A stretch of DNA of 64,000 nucleotides from Acetobacterium wieringae (GCF_026646375.1 NZ_JAIPPU010000009.1:88746-152745); one strand, 5' to 3'; shown: positions 17,792-25,853, counted from the first letter of the stretch. Program-made: numbers and translations. The notes: generated from the sequence alone by a model not told the origin.

Positions 17792-19291
17792 ATGAGCAGA
17801 AAGAAGATCATCGTCATCGGAGCTGGGGTCAGTGGTCTTGCCAGTGCCCTGCGGCTGTTAAATGAGGGCTTTGAAGTTGAGCTATATGAGAAAAATGATC
17901 AGGTCGGAGGACGGATGGGGGTAATTTCCGGGAATGGTTTTACCTTTGATTTGGGCCCGACCATTTTGATGATGCCCCAGATATACAATGAAGTCTTTAG
18001 CGTTTGTGGACGAAATCCGGCTGATTATCTCCAGATGGAACGACTCGACCCCATTTACAAGGTATATTTCGGTGATGGTTCGACCCATGAGGCATCTTCG
18101 GAATTAAGCAGTCTGATCAAAACACTGGAGTCGGTGGGTGAAGCAGAGACCCAGGGTTATCTGGCCTATCTGGCCGATGTTTATCAACGCTATCTGGTGG
18201 CCAAAGAGCATTTTATTGAGCGATCCTTTCGCAATGCAAGTGATTTTTATAATCCGAAAACCCTGCTGGCGGGGCTCCGGCTCAAAACCTTTGACAATGC
18301 CTTTGACTCGGTCGGGAAGTTTGTTAAGGATGAAAAACTCAAGGAACTCCTGAGTTTTCAGACGCTCTATATCGGTATTTCGCCTTTTAATGGGCCCTCG
18401 ATCTATACGATCATTCCAATGATCGAACTGACCTATGGGGTCTGGTTTTTAAAAGGGGGAATGCGGGCCATGGCCCTGGCGATGGAAAAACTGTTTTTGG
18501 AAATGGGCGGGAAGCTGGTTCTTAATGCCCCGGTAGAGCGGATTAATTGTGATGGCAACCGGGTTCGCAGCATTACCGTTGGAGGTCAGGAGTATACCGC
18601 TGATGGGGTGGTTTGTTCGGCGGATTTTCCCTACGCCATGAAAGCCCTACTGCCGGACGATTTCAAGCACAAAAAATATCAACCTGCCAAAGTTGAGGCG
18701 CTGGATTATTCCTGTTCAGCCTACATGCTCTATCTGGGTCTTGACAAGCGGGACTTTCCCGGACTCAACGTTCATAATCTGGTTTTTTCACAGGATTTTA
18801 AAGGCAATCTTGACGATATCTTTGCCGGAAGCTTTCCGGCGGATCCATCCATCTATGTTTATGCGCCAGCCCTTCTGGATGAGAGCCTGGCCCCTCCGGG
18901 GCAACTGGGCCTTTATGTGCTGGTGCCGGTACCCAATTTAAAAGATGGCCCACTGGACTGGAACGACCAGCAGGTCGTGGCTGGCTACCGTCAACAGGCC
19001 ATGGATAAAATCCGTCAGATTAAGCCGCTGGCAGATTTTGAAGCCCACATCATTTTTGAAAAAACCTATACGCCCCTTGATTTCCGGGATGACTTCAATG
19101 CCCTGTTCGGAGCGACCTTTGGGCTGCGGCCAACCCTTTTGCAGAGCAATTACTGGCGGCCTCAGCCCAAGGCAATGAAGTATCAAAACCTGTATTTTAC
19201 GGGTTCCAGCGCCCATCCCGGGGCGGGTGTACCGATTGTATTGACATCGGCCAAGATTACCGTGGCCGAAGTGGTGAGGGATTTAACATGA
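17792..19291 (+). CDS. Phytoene/squalene desaturase-like FAD oxidoreductase (CrtI/CrtN family)
   Basis: 499 residues, normal length. The N-terminal dinucleotide fold is 'IIVIGAGVSGLASALRLL' at about 5-22, followed by 'ELYEKNDQVGGRMG' and 'GFTFDLGPTILMMP', all hallmarks of the carotenoid desaturase family. The C-terminal FAD segment 'NLYFTGSSAHPGAGVPIVL' near 470 fits as well. It should introduce double bonds into a C30 or C40 terpene using FAD; anaerobic growth means an acceptor other than oxygen. It overlaps the downstream synthase gene by four bases. CrtN (C30) and CrtI (C40) cannot be told apart by eye. Confidence 0.9.
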   Translation: MSRKKIIVIGAGVSGLASALRLLNEGFEVELYEKNDQVGGRMGVISGNGFTFDLGPTILMMPQIYNEVFSVCGRNPADYLQMERLDPIYKVYFGDGSTHEASSELSSLIKTLESVGEAETQGYLAYLADVYQRYLVAKEHFIERSFRNASDFYNPKTLLAGLRLKTFDNAFDSVGKFVKDEKLKELLSFQTLYIGISPFNGPSIYTIIPMIELTYGVWFLKGGMRAMALAMEKLFLEMGGKLVLNAPVERINCDGNRVRSITVGGQEYTADGVVCSADFPYAMKALLPDDFKHKKYQPAKVEALDYSCSAYMLYLGLDKRDFPGLNVHNLVFSQDFKGNLDDIFAGSFPADPSIYVYAPALLDESLAPPGQLGLYVLVPVPNLKDGPLDWNDQQVVAGYRQQAMDKIRQIKPLADFEAHIIFEKTYTPLDFRDDFNALFGATFGLRPTLLQSNYWRPQPKAMKYQNLYFTGSSAHPGAGVPIVLTSAKITVAEVVRDLT

Positions 19292-20154
19292 TCGAAGATG
19301 CGATTCAAAAGGATTTAAACTGGTGCGAAACCCTGATTCGGAATAATTCCAGCAGTTTTTATCGAGCCTTCCAAAAACTACCCCGAGAGCAGGCTCAGGC
19401 GGTGTTTGCCATCTATGCTTTCTGTCGGATTGCCGATGATGCCATTGATGTTGATAATAACCCGGAGGTGGTTAAAGTGATGGCGGTAAAGCTGTCAGCT
19501 TTTGAGGCCGGAGAAACCCCGGATGAACCGATGTGGCGGGCACTGCGCTGGGCGTTTGACCATTTTCCGCTAACGATCCGACCGTTTCAGGAAATGCTGA
19601 TCGGTCAGCTTCAGGATGTTGAGTTTAAACAGCCAGAGACCTTTAATCATCTGCTTGACTATTGCTACCTGGTGGCGGGAACAGTGGGTTTAATGCTTTG
19701 TCCGCTGCTGGCTGAGCCGGTAACCATGGAAGCAGAAGCCTTATCGGTGGAACTGGGAATTGCCATGCAGCTGACCAATATTTTGCGGGATGTCGGTACC
19801 GACTATCGGTTGAAGCGGATCTATCTGCCGGAGGATTTAATGAGCGCCTGGGGCGTCAGTCCTGAGGATCTGGCTGGACCGGAGCCAAGTCCGGAGTTGA
19901 TCCAGCTATGGGAGTACCTTGCCACTGAAGCGGAAAGCCGCTATCAAAAAATCACAATAAATCTGGCGGTGTTTGATAAAAAAGCCCGGTTGCCGGTGTT
20001 GTTGTCACTGCTTTATTACAGTAAAATTTTAAAACGGTGTCGGCAAGCCCGGTATCATTTGTTGGATCGGCGGATTTATGTGCCCAAATGGGAAAAGGTG
20101 ATGCTCTATATTTCGGCCAACAGACAGTTGGTGTTGACATCTTTTGGGCAGTAA
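19288..20154 (+). CDS. Phytoene/squalene synthase family protein (CrtB/CrtM)
   Basis: 288 residues. Both Asp-rich Mg-diphosphate motifs are present: 'FCRIADDAIDVD' near residue 47 and 'QLTNILRDVGTDYRLKRIYLPEDL' near 155. The family condenses two prenyl diphosphates head to head, giving phytoene, squalene or dehydrosqualene. It pairs with the desaturase just upstream (four-base overlap), so the operon makes a desaturated carotenoid-type backbone. The chain length (C30 or C40) is not decided by the motifs. The ribosome site falls inside the preceding gene. Confidence 0.92.
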   Translation: MIEDAIQKDLNWCETLIRNNSSSFYRAFQKLPREQAQAVFAIYAFCRIADDAIDVDNNPEVVKVMAVKLSAFEAGETPDEPMWRALRWAFDHFPLTIRPFQEMLIGQLQDVEFKQPETFNHLLDYCYLVAGTVGLMLCPLLAEPVTMEAEALSVELGIAMQLTNILRDVGTDYRLKRIYLPEDLMSAWGVSPEDLAGPEPSPELIQLWEYLATEAESRYQKITINLAVFDKKARLPVLLSLLYYSKILKRCRQARYHLLDRRIYVPKWEKVMLYISANRQLVLTSFGQ

Positions 20155-20177
20155 GTGACAGAGCAAGGAGGCGGAGA

Positions 20178-20840
20178 ATGGAGAATATCTGGAACAATAT
20201 TTTGGGAATCGTTGTTTCGTTTATTTATGTGTTTGGCGTAATTTTTCTGGCTAAATTTTTGGAGCGCTTCGGCAAAGAAGCCAGCCGCAAGGCGGTTCAT
20301 ATTCTGGTTTGTAACTGGTGGCTGCTGGCGATGGGCTTTTTTGACCATCCTCTTTGGGCAGCAGTGGTACCGGCCTGTTTTGTGGTACTGAATTACCTGT
20401 CCTATCGCTTCCAAATCTTTTCGTCGATGGAACGGGGGGCTGGAAAAGGTGATCTGGGTACTGTCTACTATGCCATTTCGTTACTGATTCTGGCACTGAT
20501 CACCTTTGGGCCACTGAACAACCCGGTAGTTGGCGGGGTGGGGATTCTGATCATGGGTTATGGCGATGGTCTGGCCGCGGTGGTGGGTACCCGCTGGCCA
20601 AAGCGGCCGTATCAAATTTTCGGTTCCGAAAAAACGTTGTCGGGCAGTTTGACCATGCTGGGCGCTTCGTTTCTGGTGACGACACTTCTGCTGGCAGCCA
20701 CTGGTCAGCCTCTGGTGCTGATCCCGGCGATTATCCTGGCGGTGCTGGCAACCGTACTGGAAGCCGCAACCCCGCTGGGGCTTGATAATCTGACCGTACC
20801 TCTGGTCAGTGCGGGAGCCTATTATTTTTTATTTGTCTAA
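20178..20840 (+). CDS. Phytol/dolichol kinase-like membrane protein (VTE5 family)
   Basis: 220 residues from ATG 20178, set by AAGGAGG at 20165-20171. About seven membrane helices. Conserved family parts are 'RFGKEASRKAVHI' near residue 28 and 'GYGDGLAAVVGTRWPKRPYQIFGSEKTLSGSL' near 130. The second is the CTP-dependent polyprenol kinase signature (phytol kinase VTE5, dolichol kinase). It would phosphorylate a free prenyl alcohol. It lies between the CrtB/CrtM-like gene and a DUF92 gene, the family of the second kinase step in plants. The pair may return prenyl alcohols to the diphosphate pool used by the synthase. Confidence 0.8.
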   Translation: MENIWNNILGIVVSFIYVFGVIFLAKFLERFGKEASRKAVHILVCNWWLLAMGFFDHPLWAAVVPACFVVLNYLSYRFQIFSSMERGAGKGDLGTVYYAISLLILALITFGPLNNPVVGGVGILIMGYGDGLAAVVGTRWPKRPYQIFGSEKTLSGSLTMLGASFLVTTLLLAATGQPLVLIPAIILAVLATVLEAATPLGLDNLTVPLVSAGAYYFLFV

Positions 20841-20853
20841 ACGGAGGTACAAA

Positions 20854-21708
20854 ATGGACAATTTAACACAGTATAGCTTGGCGGCGCAGACCGGATCGCC
20901 TCTGGAACACGTGGTATATATTTTTTTGTCGCTGGCGGTTTCTGTTTTTGCCTTAAAGCGCAATGCGTTAACTTTATCGGCGGCACTGGGAGCTTTTTTT
21001 CTGGCCGTGGCCTTGTATTTGGCCGGTGGGCCGCTGTTTTTTATCCTTTTGATGGTGTTTTTTTTCAGTTCTACTATTTTATCGCACTTTAAAGCCAGCA
21101 TAAAAGATCCGATTGAGGTTCGTCTGCATGCCAAGTCTGGCCCCCGGGATCTGGTCCAGGTTGGGGCCAATGGTGGTGCCGCCCTGATTATGGCGATTCC
21201 CTTTGTTTTATCTCAAAACCCTGCCTATCTGGTGGCAGTGGCAGCGTCCTTTGCAGCCTGTAATGCCGATACCTGGGCTTCGGAAATCGGAATTCTTAGT
21301 AAGAAGACCCCGGTTTCGTTACTTACCTTAAAACCGGTCAGCCCCGGGCTTTCCGGAGGGGTCAGTCCGCTGGGTTTTTTAGCTTCGCTGGGTGGGTCGG
21401 CTGTGGTGGCCTTGACCTATGGTCTTTACCAGTTGGCGGCTGGCAACAACGGGGTGCTTTTGTGGATGCAAATTCTGATGATTACCTTTGGTGGATTGCT
21501 GGGTTCAGTTCTGGATAGCTTTATGGGCGCTGCGTTCCAGGCCAAATATATCAGCCGTGAAACCGGTGAGCTGACCGAAAAACCGGTGGATAACAATAAA
21601 CCCAATCAGCTTTATAGCGGACTGGCTTTTGTCAACAATGACGTTGTTAATTTTGCCAGTTCATTGCTGGCTGCCAGTCTGGTGTTGCTTTTTATCCAGC
21701 TGCAGTAA
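20854..21708 (+). CDS. DUF92 membrane protein (VTE6 phytyl-phosphate kinase family)
   Basis: 284 residues from ATG 20854, preceded by CGGAGG at 20841-20846. Roughly six to eight membrane helices. It carries DUF92 features: 'RDLVQVGANGG' near residue 107, 'AACNADTWASEIG' near 135, 'VSPGLSGGVSPLGFLAS' near 163, 'GSVLDSFMGAAFQAKY' near 215, and 'NNDVVNFASS' near 262. The only family member with a firm role known to me is plant VTE6, which turns phytyl phosphate into phytyl diphosphate. Directly beside a VTE5-like kinase, the same two-step chemistry on a prenyl alcohol is the simplest reading. Function in bacteria is otherwise uncertain. Confidence 0.8.
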   Translation: MDNLTQYSLAAQTGSPLEHVVYIFLSLAVSVFALKRNALTLSAALGAFFLAVALYLAGGPLFFILLMVFFFSSTILSHFKASIKDPIEVRLHAKSGPRDLVQVGANGGAALIMAIPFVLSQNPAYLVAVAASFAACNADTWASEIGILSKKTPVSLLTLKPVSPGLSGGVSPLGFLASLGGSAVVALTYGLYQLAAGNNGVLLWMQILMITFGGLLGSVLDSFMGAAFQAKYISRETGELTEKPVDNNKPNQLYSGLAFVNNDVVNFASSLLAASLVLLFIQLQ

Positions 21709-21750
21709 AGACTGGAATTTGGCGATCATTTTCAGGAAAGGAAAAGACGG

Positions 21751-22728
21751 ATGATTAAGCAGGCTTATTTTCAGGGAAAAAACAAAAAACGCCGCTATTT
21801 TGAAGGCTGGTATTTTAAATGTATCAGCGCTGATCGCAAACATGCCATTGCTATTATTCCGGGAATGGCTATCGATCCCCAGGGGAACCGGCAGGCTTTT
21901 ATCCAGGTCATCAATGCTGTCACCGGAAAAACCTGGTATCATCATTTTCCCTATCCCGAGTTCAAAGCCAGAACGGATCGGTTTGATGTAGAGATTGAGA
22001 ATAACAGCTTCAACGCTCAGGGTCTCTCACTAAATATCGATACGGCTGAAGGCAGCATCAAAGGACGGTTGACTTTTCATAACAGCCATCCCTTTCCCAA
22101 GGGTTTTAAGAACCCGGCGATCATGGGGCCTTTTGGAATCGTGCCCCTTATGGAATGCTACCACGCCATTATTCATTTGTATCATGAAATAAAGGGTGAG
22201 ATTGAGCTGGATGGGGAATTGCTTGATTTTAGTCGCGGAGTTGGGTACATTGAAAAAGACTACGGCCGATCTTTTCCCAAAACTTATCTCTGGTTGCAAG
22301 CCAGCCATTTTGAGGGGGGGGATGCTTCATTTGTCTTTTCACGGGCGAACATTCCTTTTTTGGGGATGGAATTTCCAGGTTTTTTTGCTTACTTCACTGA
22401 TTTTAGCGGGATTACCCGCCGTTTTGCTACCTATAATTTTTCCCGGCTGGAGAAATGGGAAGTTGATACGACAAAGGGAACCTGTGCTGGGGAACTTGAA
22501 GGCCCAAATGGGGCCCTTGCTTTTAAAGCGCAGATGGCCGGTGGTGGACGGCTGCGGGCACCGGTGGACGGACTGATGGATCGTGAGATTGTCGAGAGTA
22601 TCACGGCCAAGGTTTGGCTGCGTTTAACAAACAATCGGGGCGATATCATCTTTGAGCGTGTTAGCAGCGAAGCGGGGATGGAGATCTGTTTGGAAGAAGG
22701 GATTGCAGTGAAGCAAGAATATCAATAA
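21751..22728 (+). CDS. Tocopherol-cyclase-like protein (VTE1/CrtC-type fold)
   Basis: 325 residues, soluble, without signal peptide. It matches the bacterial tocopherol cyclase-like family: 'RRYFEGWYFKCISAD' near residue 13, 'AIIPGMA' near 33, 'GPFGIVPLMECYHAI' near 125, and 'GYIEKDYGRSFPKTYLWLQASHF' near 167. Plant VTE1 closes the chromanol ring by proton-driven addition to a prenyl double bond. The related lipocalin-like CrtC hydrates carotenoid ends. No homogentisate prenyltransferase or methyltransferase is seen in the window, so tocopherol itself is unlikely. As the last gene of the operon it may modify the desaturated terpene made upstream. Ribosome site AGGAAAGG precedes ATG 21751. Confidence 0.8.
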   Translation: MIKQAYFQGKNKKRRYFEGWYFKCISADRKHAIAIIPGMAIDPQGNRQAFIQVINAVTGKTWYHHFPYPEFKARTDRFDVEIENNSFNAQGLSLNIDTAEGSIKGRLTFHNSHPFPKGFKNPAIMGPFGIVPLMECYHAIIHLYHEIKGEIELDGELLDFSRGVGYIEKDYGRSFPKTYLWLQASHFEGGDASFVFSRANIPFLGMEFPGFFAYFTDFSGITRRFATYNFSRLEKWEVDTTKGTCAGELEGPNGALAFKAQMAGGGRLRAPVDGLMDREIVESITAKVWLRLTNNRGDIIFERVSSEAGMEICLEEGIAVKQEYQ

Positions 22729-22799
22729 ATAAAACCCATTGTCAGGCAGAATCATTTATAGAAGTTGCCAAAAAGGTGTTTTATTGGGGCGTGCAATTA

Positions 22800-22808
22800 T
22801 GATATAAT
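22800..22808 (+). promoter_or_regulatory. Extended -10 promoter before the B12 riboswitch
   Basis: TGATATAAT at 22800-22808 is an extended -10 box. A weak -35 (TTTATT) lies 17 bases upstream of the TATAAT. It is placed about 25 bases before the cobalamin aptamer. Confidence 0.6.
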
Positions 22809-22829
22809 AAGCCAAATTAAATAATCATT

Positions 22830-22982
22830 TTCAGGTGCCCTTCGGGGAGAATAGGAAAATAAGTGAAAAGCTTATACGGGCCCGCCGCTGTAAATTGGGA
22901 GTTGCTGTCTAGATGCCACTGTTTAAAAATGGGAAGGCGACAGCGATGAGGATCATGAGTCAGAAGACCTGCCTGAGAATTA
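22830..22982 (+). ncRNA. Cobalamin (B12) riboswitch
   Basis: The conserved elements occur in order: 'AGGTGCCCTTCGGGG', 'GGAAAATAAGTGAAAAGC', the B12 box region 'CGGGCCCGCCGCTGTAA' at about 22878-22894, 'GATGCCACTG', 'GGGAAGGCGAC', and 'CATGAGTCAGAAGACCTGCCTG' near the end. A terminator follows at 23005-23031. It should repress the downstream genes when adenosylcobalamin is plentiful. Confidence 0.95.
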
Positions 22983-23004
22983 GATGTTGAGAGATGTGGA
23001 AAGT

Positions 23005-23031
23005 CTACGCTTTGTTAGCGTAGCTTTTTTT
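23005..23031 (+). terminator. Terminator of the B12-riboswitch leader
   Basis: CTACGCT (23005-23011) pairs with AGCGTAG (23017-23023), followed by C and seven T. It lies between the aptamer and the dehydrogenase start, fitting control by termination. Confidence 0.85.
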
Positions 23032-23085
23032 GTTTAAAAAGCTTTATAAACAGTGTTTAAGAGAAAAAAACAAGGGAGGGACGAA

Positions 23086-24123
23086 TTGAAAGCAGTGGTA
23101 TTGGAAAAACCGGGGAAATTGGTGATAAAAGATAAAGACATGCCGGTCTGTAGTGATGGCGAAATGCTTGTTAAGGTCAGAGCCTGCAATATTTGCCGAA
23201 CGGATTTAAAATGTGCCACCATGGGTCAACGAGATCTGGTTTATCCTCGGGTATTGGGACATGAAATCGCCGGTGAGATCATAGCTAAAGGAAAAGGTGC
23301 GAACGGTCGGGTGGGTTCCCGGGTGTCTATTCACCCGGGGATTTCCTGTGGGGTGTGCGACTATTGTAAAAGTGGTCAGGATAATCTCTGTGATCAGATT
23401 AAGATTATGGGCTTTAATTTTGATGGTGGTTTTCAGGAAGTGATCAAAATTGATAAACAGGCGATCCAATCCAAGATTGTTAATCTGATTAAAAATGATA
23501 CTCTGGCATATGAAGAAATATCATTTATTGAACCGCTGGCCTGTTGTGTCAATATTCAGGATCGCCTTCAGTTGAACAAGAAAGCGGTGCTGGTCATTAT
23601 CGGTGGCGGCCGTTTGGGCCTGCTTAACCTGTTTGTGGCGAAAGCGGAAGGAATCCAAAACGTGATTCTGATTGAAGCCAATGATGAGCGTCGTAACCGT
23701 GGCAAAGCCTTGGGTTTTGATGCTGTTTTTAGTGGTGACGAGCCGGATCTGCTCGACCAGTTAAAGCGGTGCAGCGATGGTCATGGAGTCGACGGAGTAA
23801 TCCCCTGCTGTCCAGGCCCAGAGGCCTTTGACCTGGCCCTGGAAATCCTCAGAAAAAAAGGAACCCTCGGTTACTTCAGTGGACTAACCCGCAATGACGA
23901 CTTCCAGCTGGACATCAACCGGATTCACTACAAGGAAATTACCGTAGTCGGATCCTATGGCTGCAGTGTTAAGCATAGTCAAAAGGCCAAAACCCTGCTT
24001 GAATCAAGAAAAATTGATGTTCGGCCACTTATTTCTCATCGCATCAAGCTGGAAGAATTGGAACAAGGAATGGACTATATCCGAAACGGCGATGGTTATT
24101 CAACCATTGTGGTGATGAAATGA
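23086..24123 (+). CDS. Zinc-dependent medium-chain alcohol dehydrogenase
   Basis: 345 residues from TTG 23086, chosen because GGGAGGG (23074-23080) lies five bases before it and the product then starts 'MKAVVLEKPG', as usual for the family. A GTG at 23053 is in frame but lacks a ribosome site. Catalytic zinc ligands are visible in 'NICRTDLK' and 'GHEIAGEI'; the structural zinc loop is 'CGVCDYCKSGQDNLC'. The coenzyme fold is 'LVIIGGGRLGLLNL'. It oxidises or reduces an alcohol or polyol with NAD(P). The B12 riboswitch upstream implies a link to corrinoid supply, such as a B12-free alternative route or cobamide chemistry. The substrate is unknown. Confidence 0.9.
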   Translation: MKAVVLEKPGKLVIKDKDMPVCSDGEMLVKVRACNICRTDLKCATMGQRDLVYPRVLGHEIAGEIIAKGKGANGRVGSRVSIHPGISCGVCDYCKSGQDNLCDQIKIMGFNFDGGFQEVIKIDKQAIQSKIVNLIKNDTLAYEEISFIEPLACCVNIQDRLQLNKKAVLVIIGGGRLGLLNLFVAKAEGIQNVILIEANDERRNRGKALGFDAVFSGDEPDLLDQLKRCSDGHGVDGVIPCCPGPEAFDLALEILRKKGTLGYFSGLTRNDDFQLDINRIHYKEITVVGSYGCSVKHSQKAKTLLESRKIDVRPLISHRIKLEELEQGMDYIRNGDGYSTIVVMK

Positions 24124-24200
24124 CGCGCTTTGGCGAAAGTGAAGCTTAAGTAGTTGTTGATGAAATAATAACGAATACTATTAATTTAAGGAGAAAATAA

Positions 24201-25313
24201 ATGGAAAAAACAATCAGCATGAAAGATTATGGTCAGGTGATTACCCAGCTGATCAATAAGGAAAACCTGTCAAAAGATGATTCCAAAGAAATGTTTATGG
24301 AGATTCTTAGTGATAAGCAAACGGCCATGCAGCAGGGCGCTTTTTTAGCGGCCCTCAGTGCCAAAGGGGCAACCCCGGCAGAAGTAGCCGGAAGTTTTGA
24401 AGCGATTTACGAGGTGGATACCTTTAAGGTGGAACCGGTCACTGAGTTTCCGATTGTGGATAACTGCGGCACCGGTATGGATAGTTTTAAAACCTTTAAT
24501 ATCAGCACGGTGGCTTCAATTATTGCTGCCGCTGCCGGAATTCCTATGGCTAAACACGGTTCTCGTGCTATGACCTCGGTTTGTGGTACCATCGATGTGC
24601 TTGAAGCCCTGGGTATCGATATGGATTCCAATGTTGATCTGGTTAAAGAAAGTATTGAAAAAGCGGGCATTGGCATTTTTAATGGGATGAGCCCAGAGGT
24701 TCATCCAGTGGCTTTGGGGCGGGTTTTATCGCAGATTTCTTTTGGCAGTGTGCTGAATATTTCAGCATCTCTGGCTAATCCGGCGCTGCCGCAGTATGGG
24801 GTCAGAGGGGTCTACTCCAAAGAAATGCTGGATTTTGTGCCCCAGATCATGGCGGAGATCGGTTATAAACGGGCGATCGTCGTTTATGGCGAAGTTGGCG
24901 AGCAGGCCATTGATGAGGCCTCAACCCTCGGTACCACCCACATTGCTGAGCTGAAAGAAGATGGTCGTGTGGAAAAATATACATTTAATCCACAAGATAT
25001 GTTGATAACTCCTGGAATTGTGGATGAAATCCGCACATTTAATTCGGTTGAAGAATCGGCGTTATGTATTGTCCGATTGTTAAAGGGGAAAGAAACCAAG
25101 ACCCGTGAAGATATTGTTGCTTTAAATGCCGGACTGATTCTGTATTTGCGGGACAAGGCGCCCAGCATTCGGGAAGGTTATGAAATGGCACTGGAACTGA
25201 TTCACAACGGTGCGGCCTGGGAAAAGCTGAAGACCTGGGTCAACTATCAGAATCGTGATGGTATTAAGGGCATGAATACTTTGTCAGCGTTGGAAAAAAA
25301 GGTTCAAAGTTAG
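24201..25313 (+). CDS. TrpD-family phosphoribosyltransferase with altered acceptor site
   Basis: 370 residues, fold of anthranilate phosphoribosyltransferase. PRPP motifs are intact: 'NCGTGMDSFKTFNIST' near residue 88, 'AKHGSRAMTSVCGTIDVLEALGI' near 115, and the metal-binding Asp-Glu pair in 'EQAIDEASTLGTTHIAEL' near 235. The segment that normally carries the anthranilate-binding Arg ('RRELG.RT.FNLLGPLLNP') reads 'LSQISFGSVLNISASLANP', lacking that Arg. No other trp genes are near. With no terminator in the 77-base gap, it probably shares the B12-riboswitch transcript. It may ribosylate a different aromatic acceptor. Confidence 0.85.
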   Translation: MEKTISMKDYGQVITQLINKENLSKDDSKEMFMEILSDKQTAMQQGAFLAALSAKGATPAEVAGSFEAIYEVDTFKVEPVTEFPIVDNCGTGMDSFKTFNISTVASIIAAAAGIPMAKHGSRAMTSVCGTIDVLEALGIDMDSNVDLVKESIEKAGIGIFNGMSPEVHPVALGRVLSQISFGSVLNISASLANPALPQYGVRGVYSKEMLDFVPQIMAEIGYKRAIVVYGEVGEQAIDEASTLGTTHIAELKEDGRVEKYTFNPQDMLITPGIVDEIRTFNSVEESALCIVRLLKGKETKTREDIVALNAGLILYLRDKAPSIREGYEMALELIHNGAAWEKLKTWVNYQNRDGIKGMNTLSALEKKVQS

Positions 25314-25322
25314 GCAGCGCTG

Positions 25323-25529
25323 ATGATTCTTTATGCGTTAAAAGCAGCAGAAGGTTATCTGAAAACGGCTGAAAATGGGGATTTTACCCTGGTTGGCATC
25401 AACAAGGCCAGCGTTTATCCAGAGAACGGACTGGATCAATTGATTGCAAAAAAAAATGAGTTGGCGGATAGACTAACCGAGCTCCGGATTGTCAAGTTGA
25501 CCCTGGAGGAAACCGATTTTTTTGCTTGA
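25323..25529 (+). CDS. Small conserved-looking protein of unknown function
   Basis: 68 residues, acidic, soluble, no motif recognised. It starts nine bases after the TrpD-family gene and ends before a strong terminator at 25612-25654, so it is probably the third gene of the B12-riboswitch operon. The ribosome site is poor, suggesting translational coupling. The sequence has the mixed alpha/beta look of a real protein (for example 'YALKAAEGYLKTAENG'), but a chance frame cannot be excluded. Confidence 0.55.
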   Translation: MILYALKAAEGYLKTAENGDFTLVGINKASVYPENGLDQLIAKKNELADRLTELRIVKLTLEETDFFA

Positions 25530-25611
25530 ATGGCTACAAATGAGTTAAGATATATTTACGGATTTTGATATCAATGGTATGATAAAAACAGAATAAATGG
25601 GTGACTCCATA

Positions 25612-25654
25612 AAATTAAAAGAACCTTTTTCTTCGAAAAAGGTTCTTTTAATTT
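25612..25654. terminator. 20-bp perfect-stem terminator ending the B12-regulated operon
   Basis: Arms 25612-25631 and 25635-25654 pair over 20 bases around a tight loop in a CTTCG context. The T-rich right arm follows the stem core GAACC/GGTTC. Confidence 0.85.
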
Positions 25655-25707
25655 CTTAATACGTATCGGAGTATGAAAGATCAATATAGTTATCCAGGGA
25701 CATTGAT

Positions 25708-25829
25708 TGTGGATAACTTTTAACCGGGTTGTCACTTGATAGAGGAAGAACGGCTTTTTTATCCACATTATACCGGATTTACCGGGATAATGTGGATAAG
25801 TTGTGTGGATAAAGATAGAATGTCGATAA
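25708..25829. promoter_or_regulatory. Cluster of four perfect DnaA boxes
   Basis: The 9-mer TTATCCACA occurs perfectly at 25759-25767 on the plus strand and at 25708-25716, 25791-25799 and 25804-25812 on the minus strand (TGTGGATAA). A one-mismatch copy lies at 25821-25829. Four exact boxes in 105 bases far exceeds chance. They sit in the leader of the 5'-nucleotidase gene, whose ATG is at 25854. Confidence 0.85.
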
Positions 25830-25853
25830 GTTTGAGAAAGAAGGGGTAAAAGG

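Noticed and set aside
17792..22728. A full tocopherol pathway
   Set aside because: The prenyltransferase, HPPD and methyltransferases are absent from the window; only the kinase and cyclase families are represented.
25530..25853. Chromosomal replication origin
   Set aside because: Four DnaA boxes are present but there is no dnaA/dnaN/rpmH/gyrB context and no obvious AT-rich unwinding repeat; treated as a regulatory or titration site.
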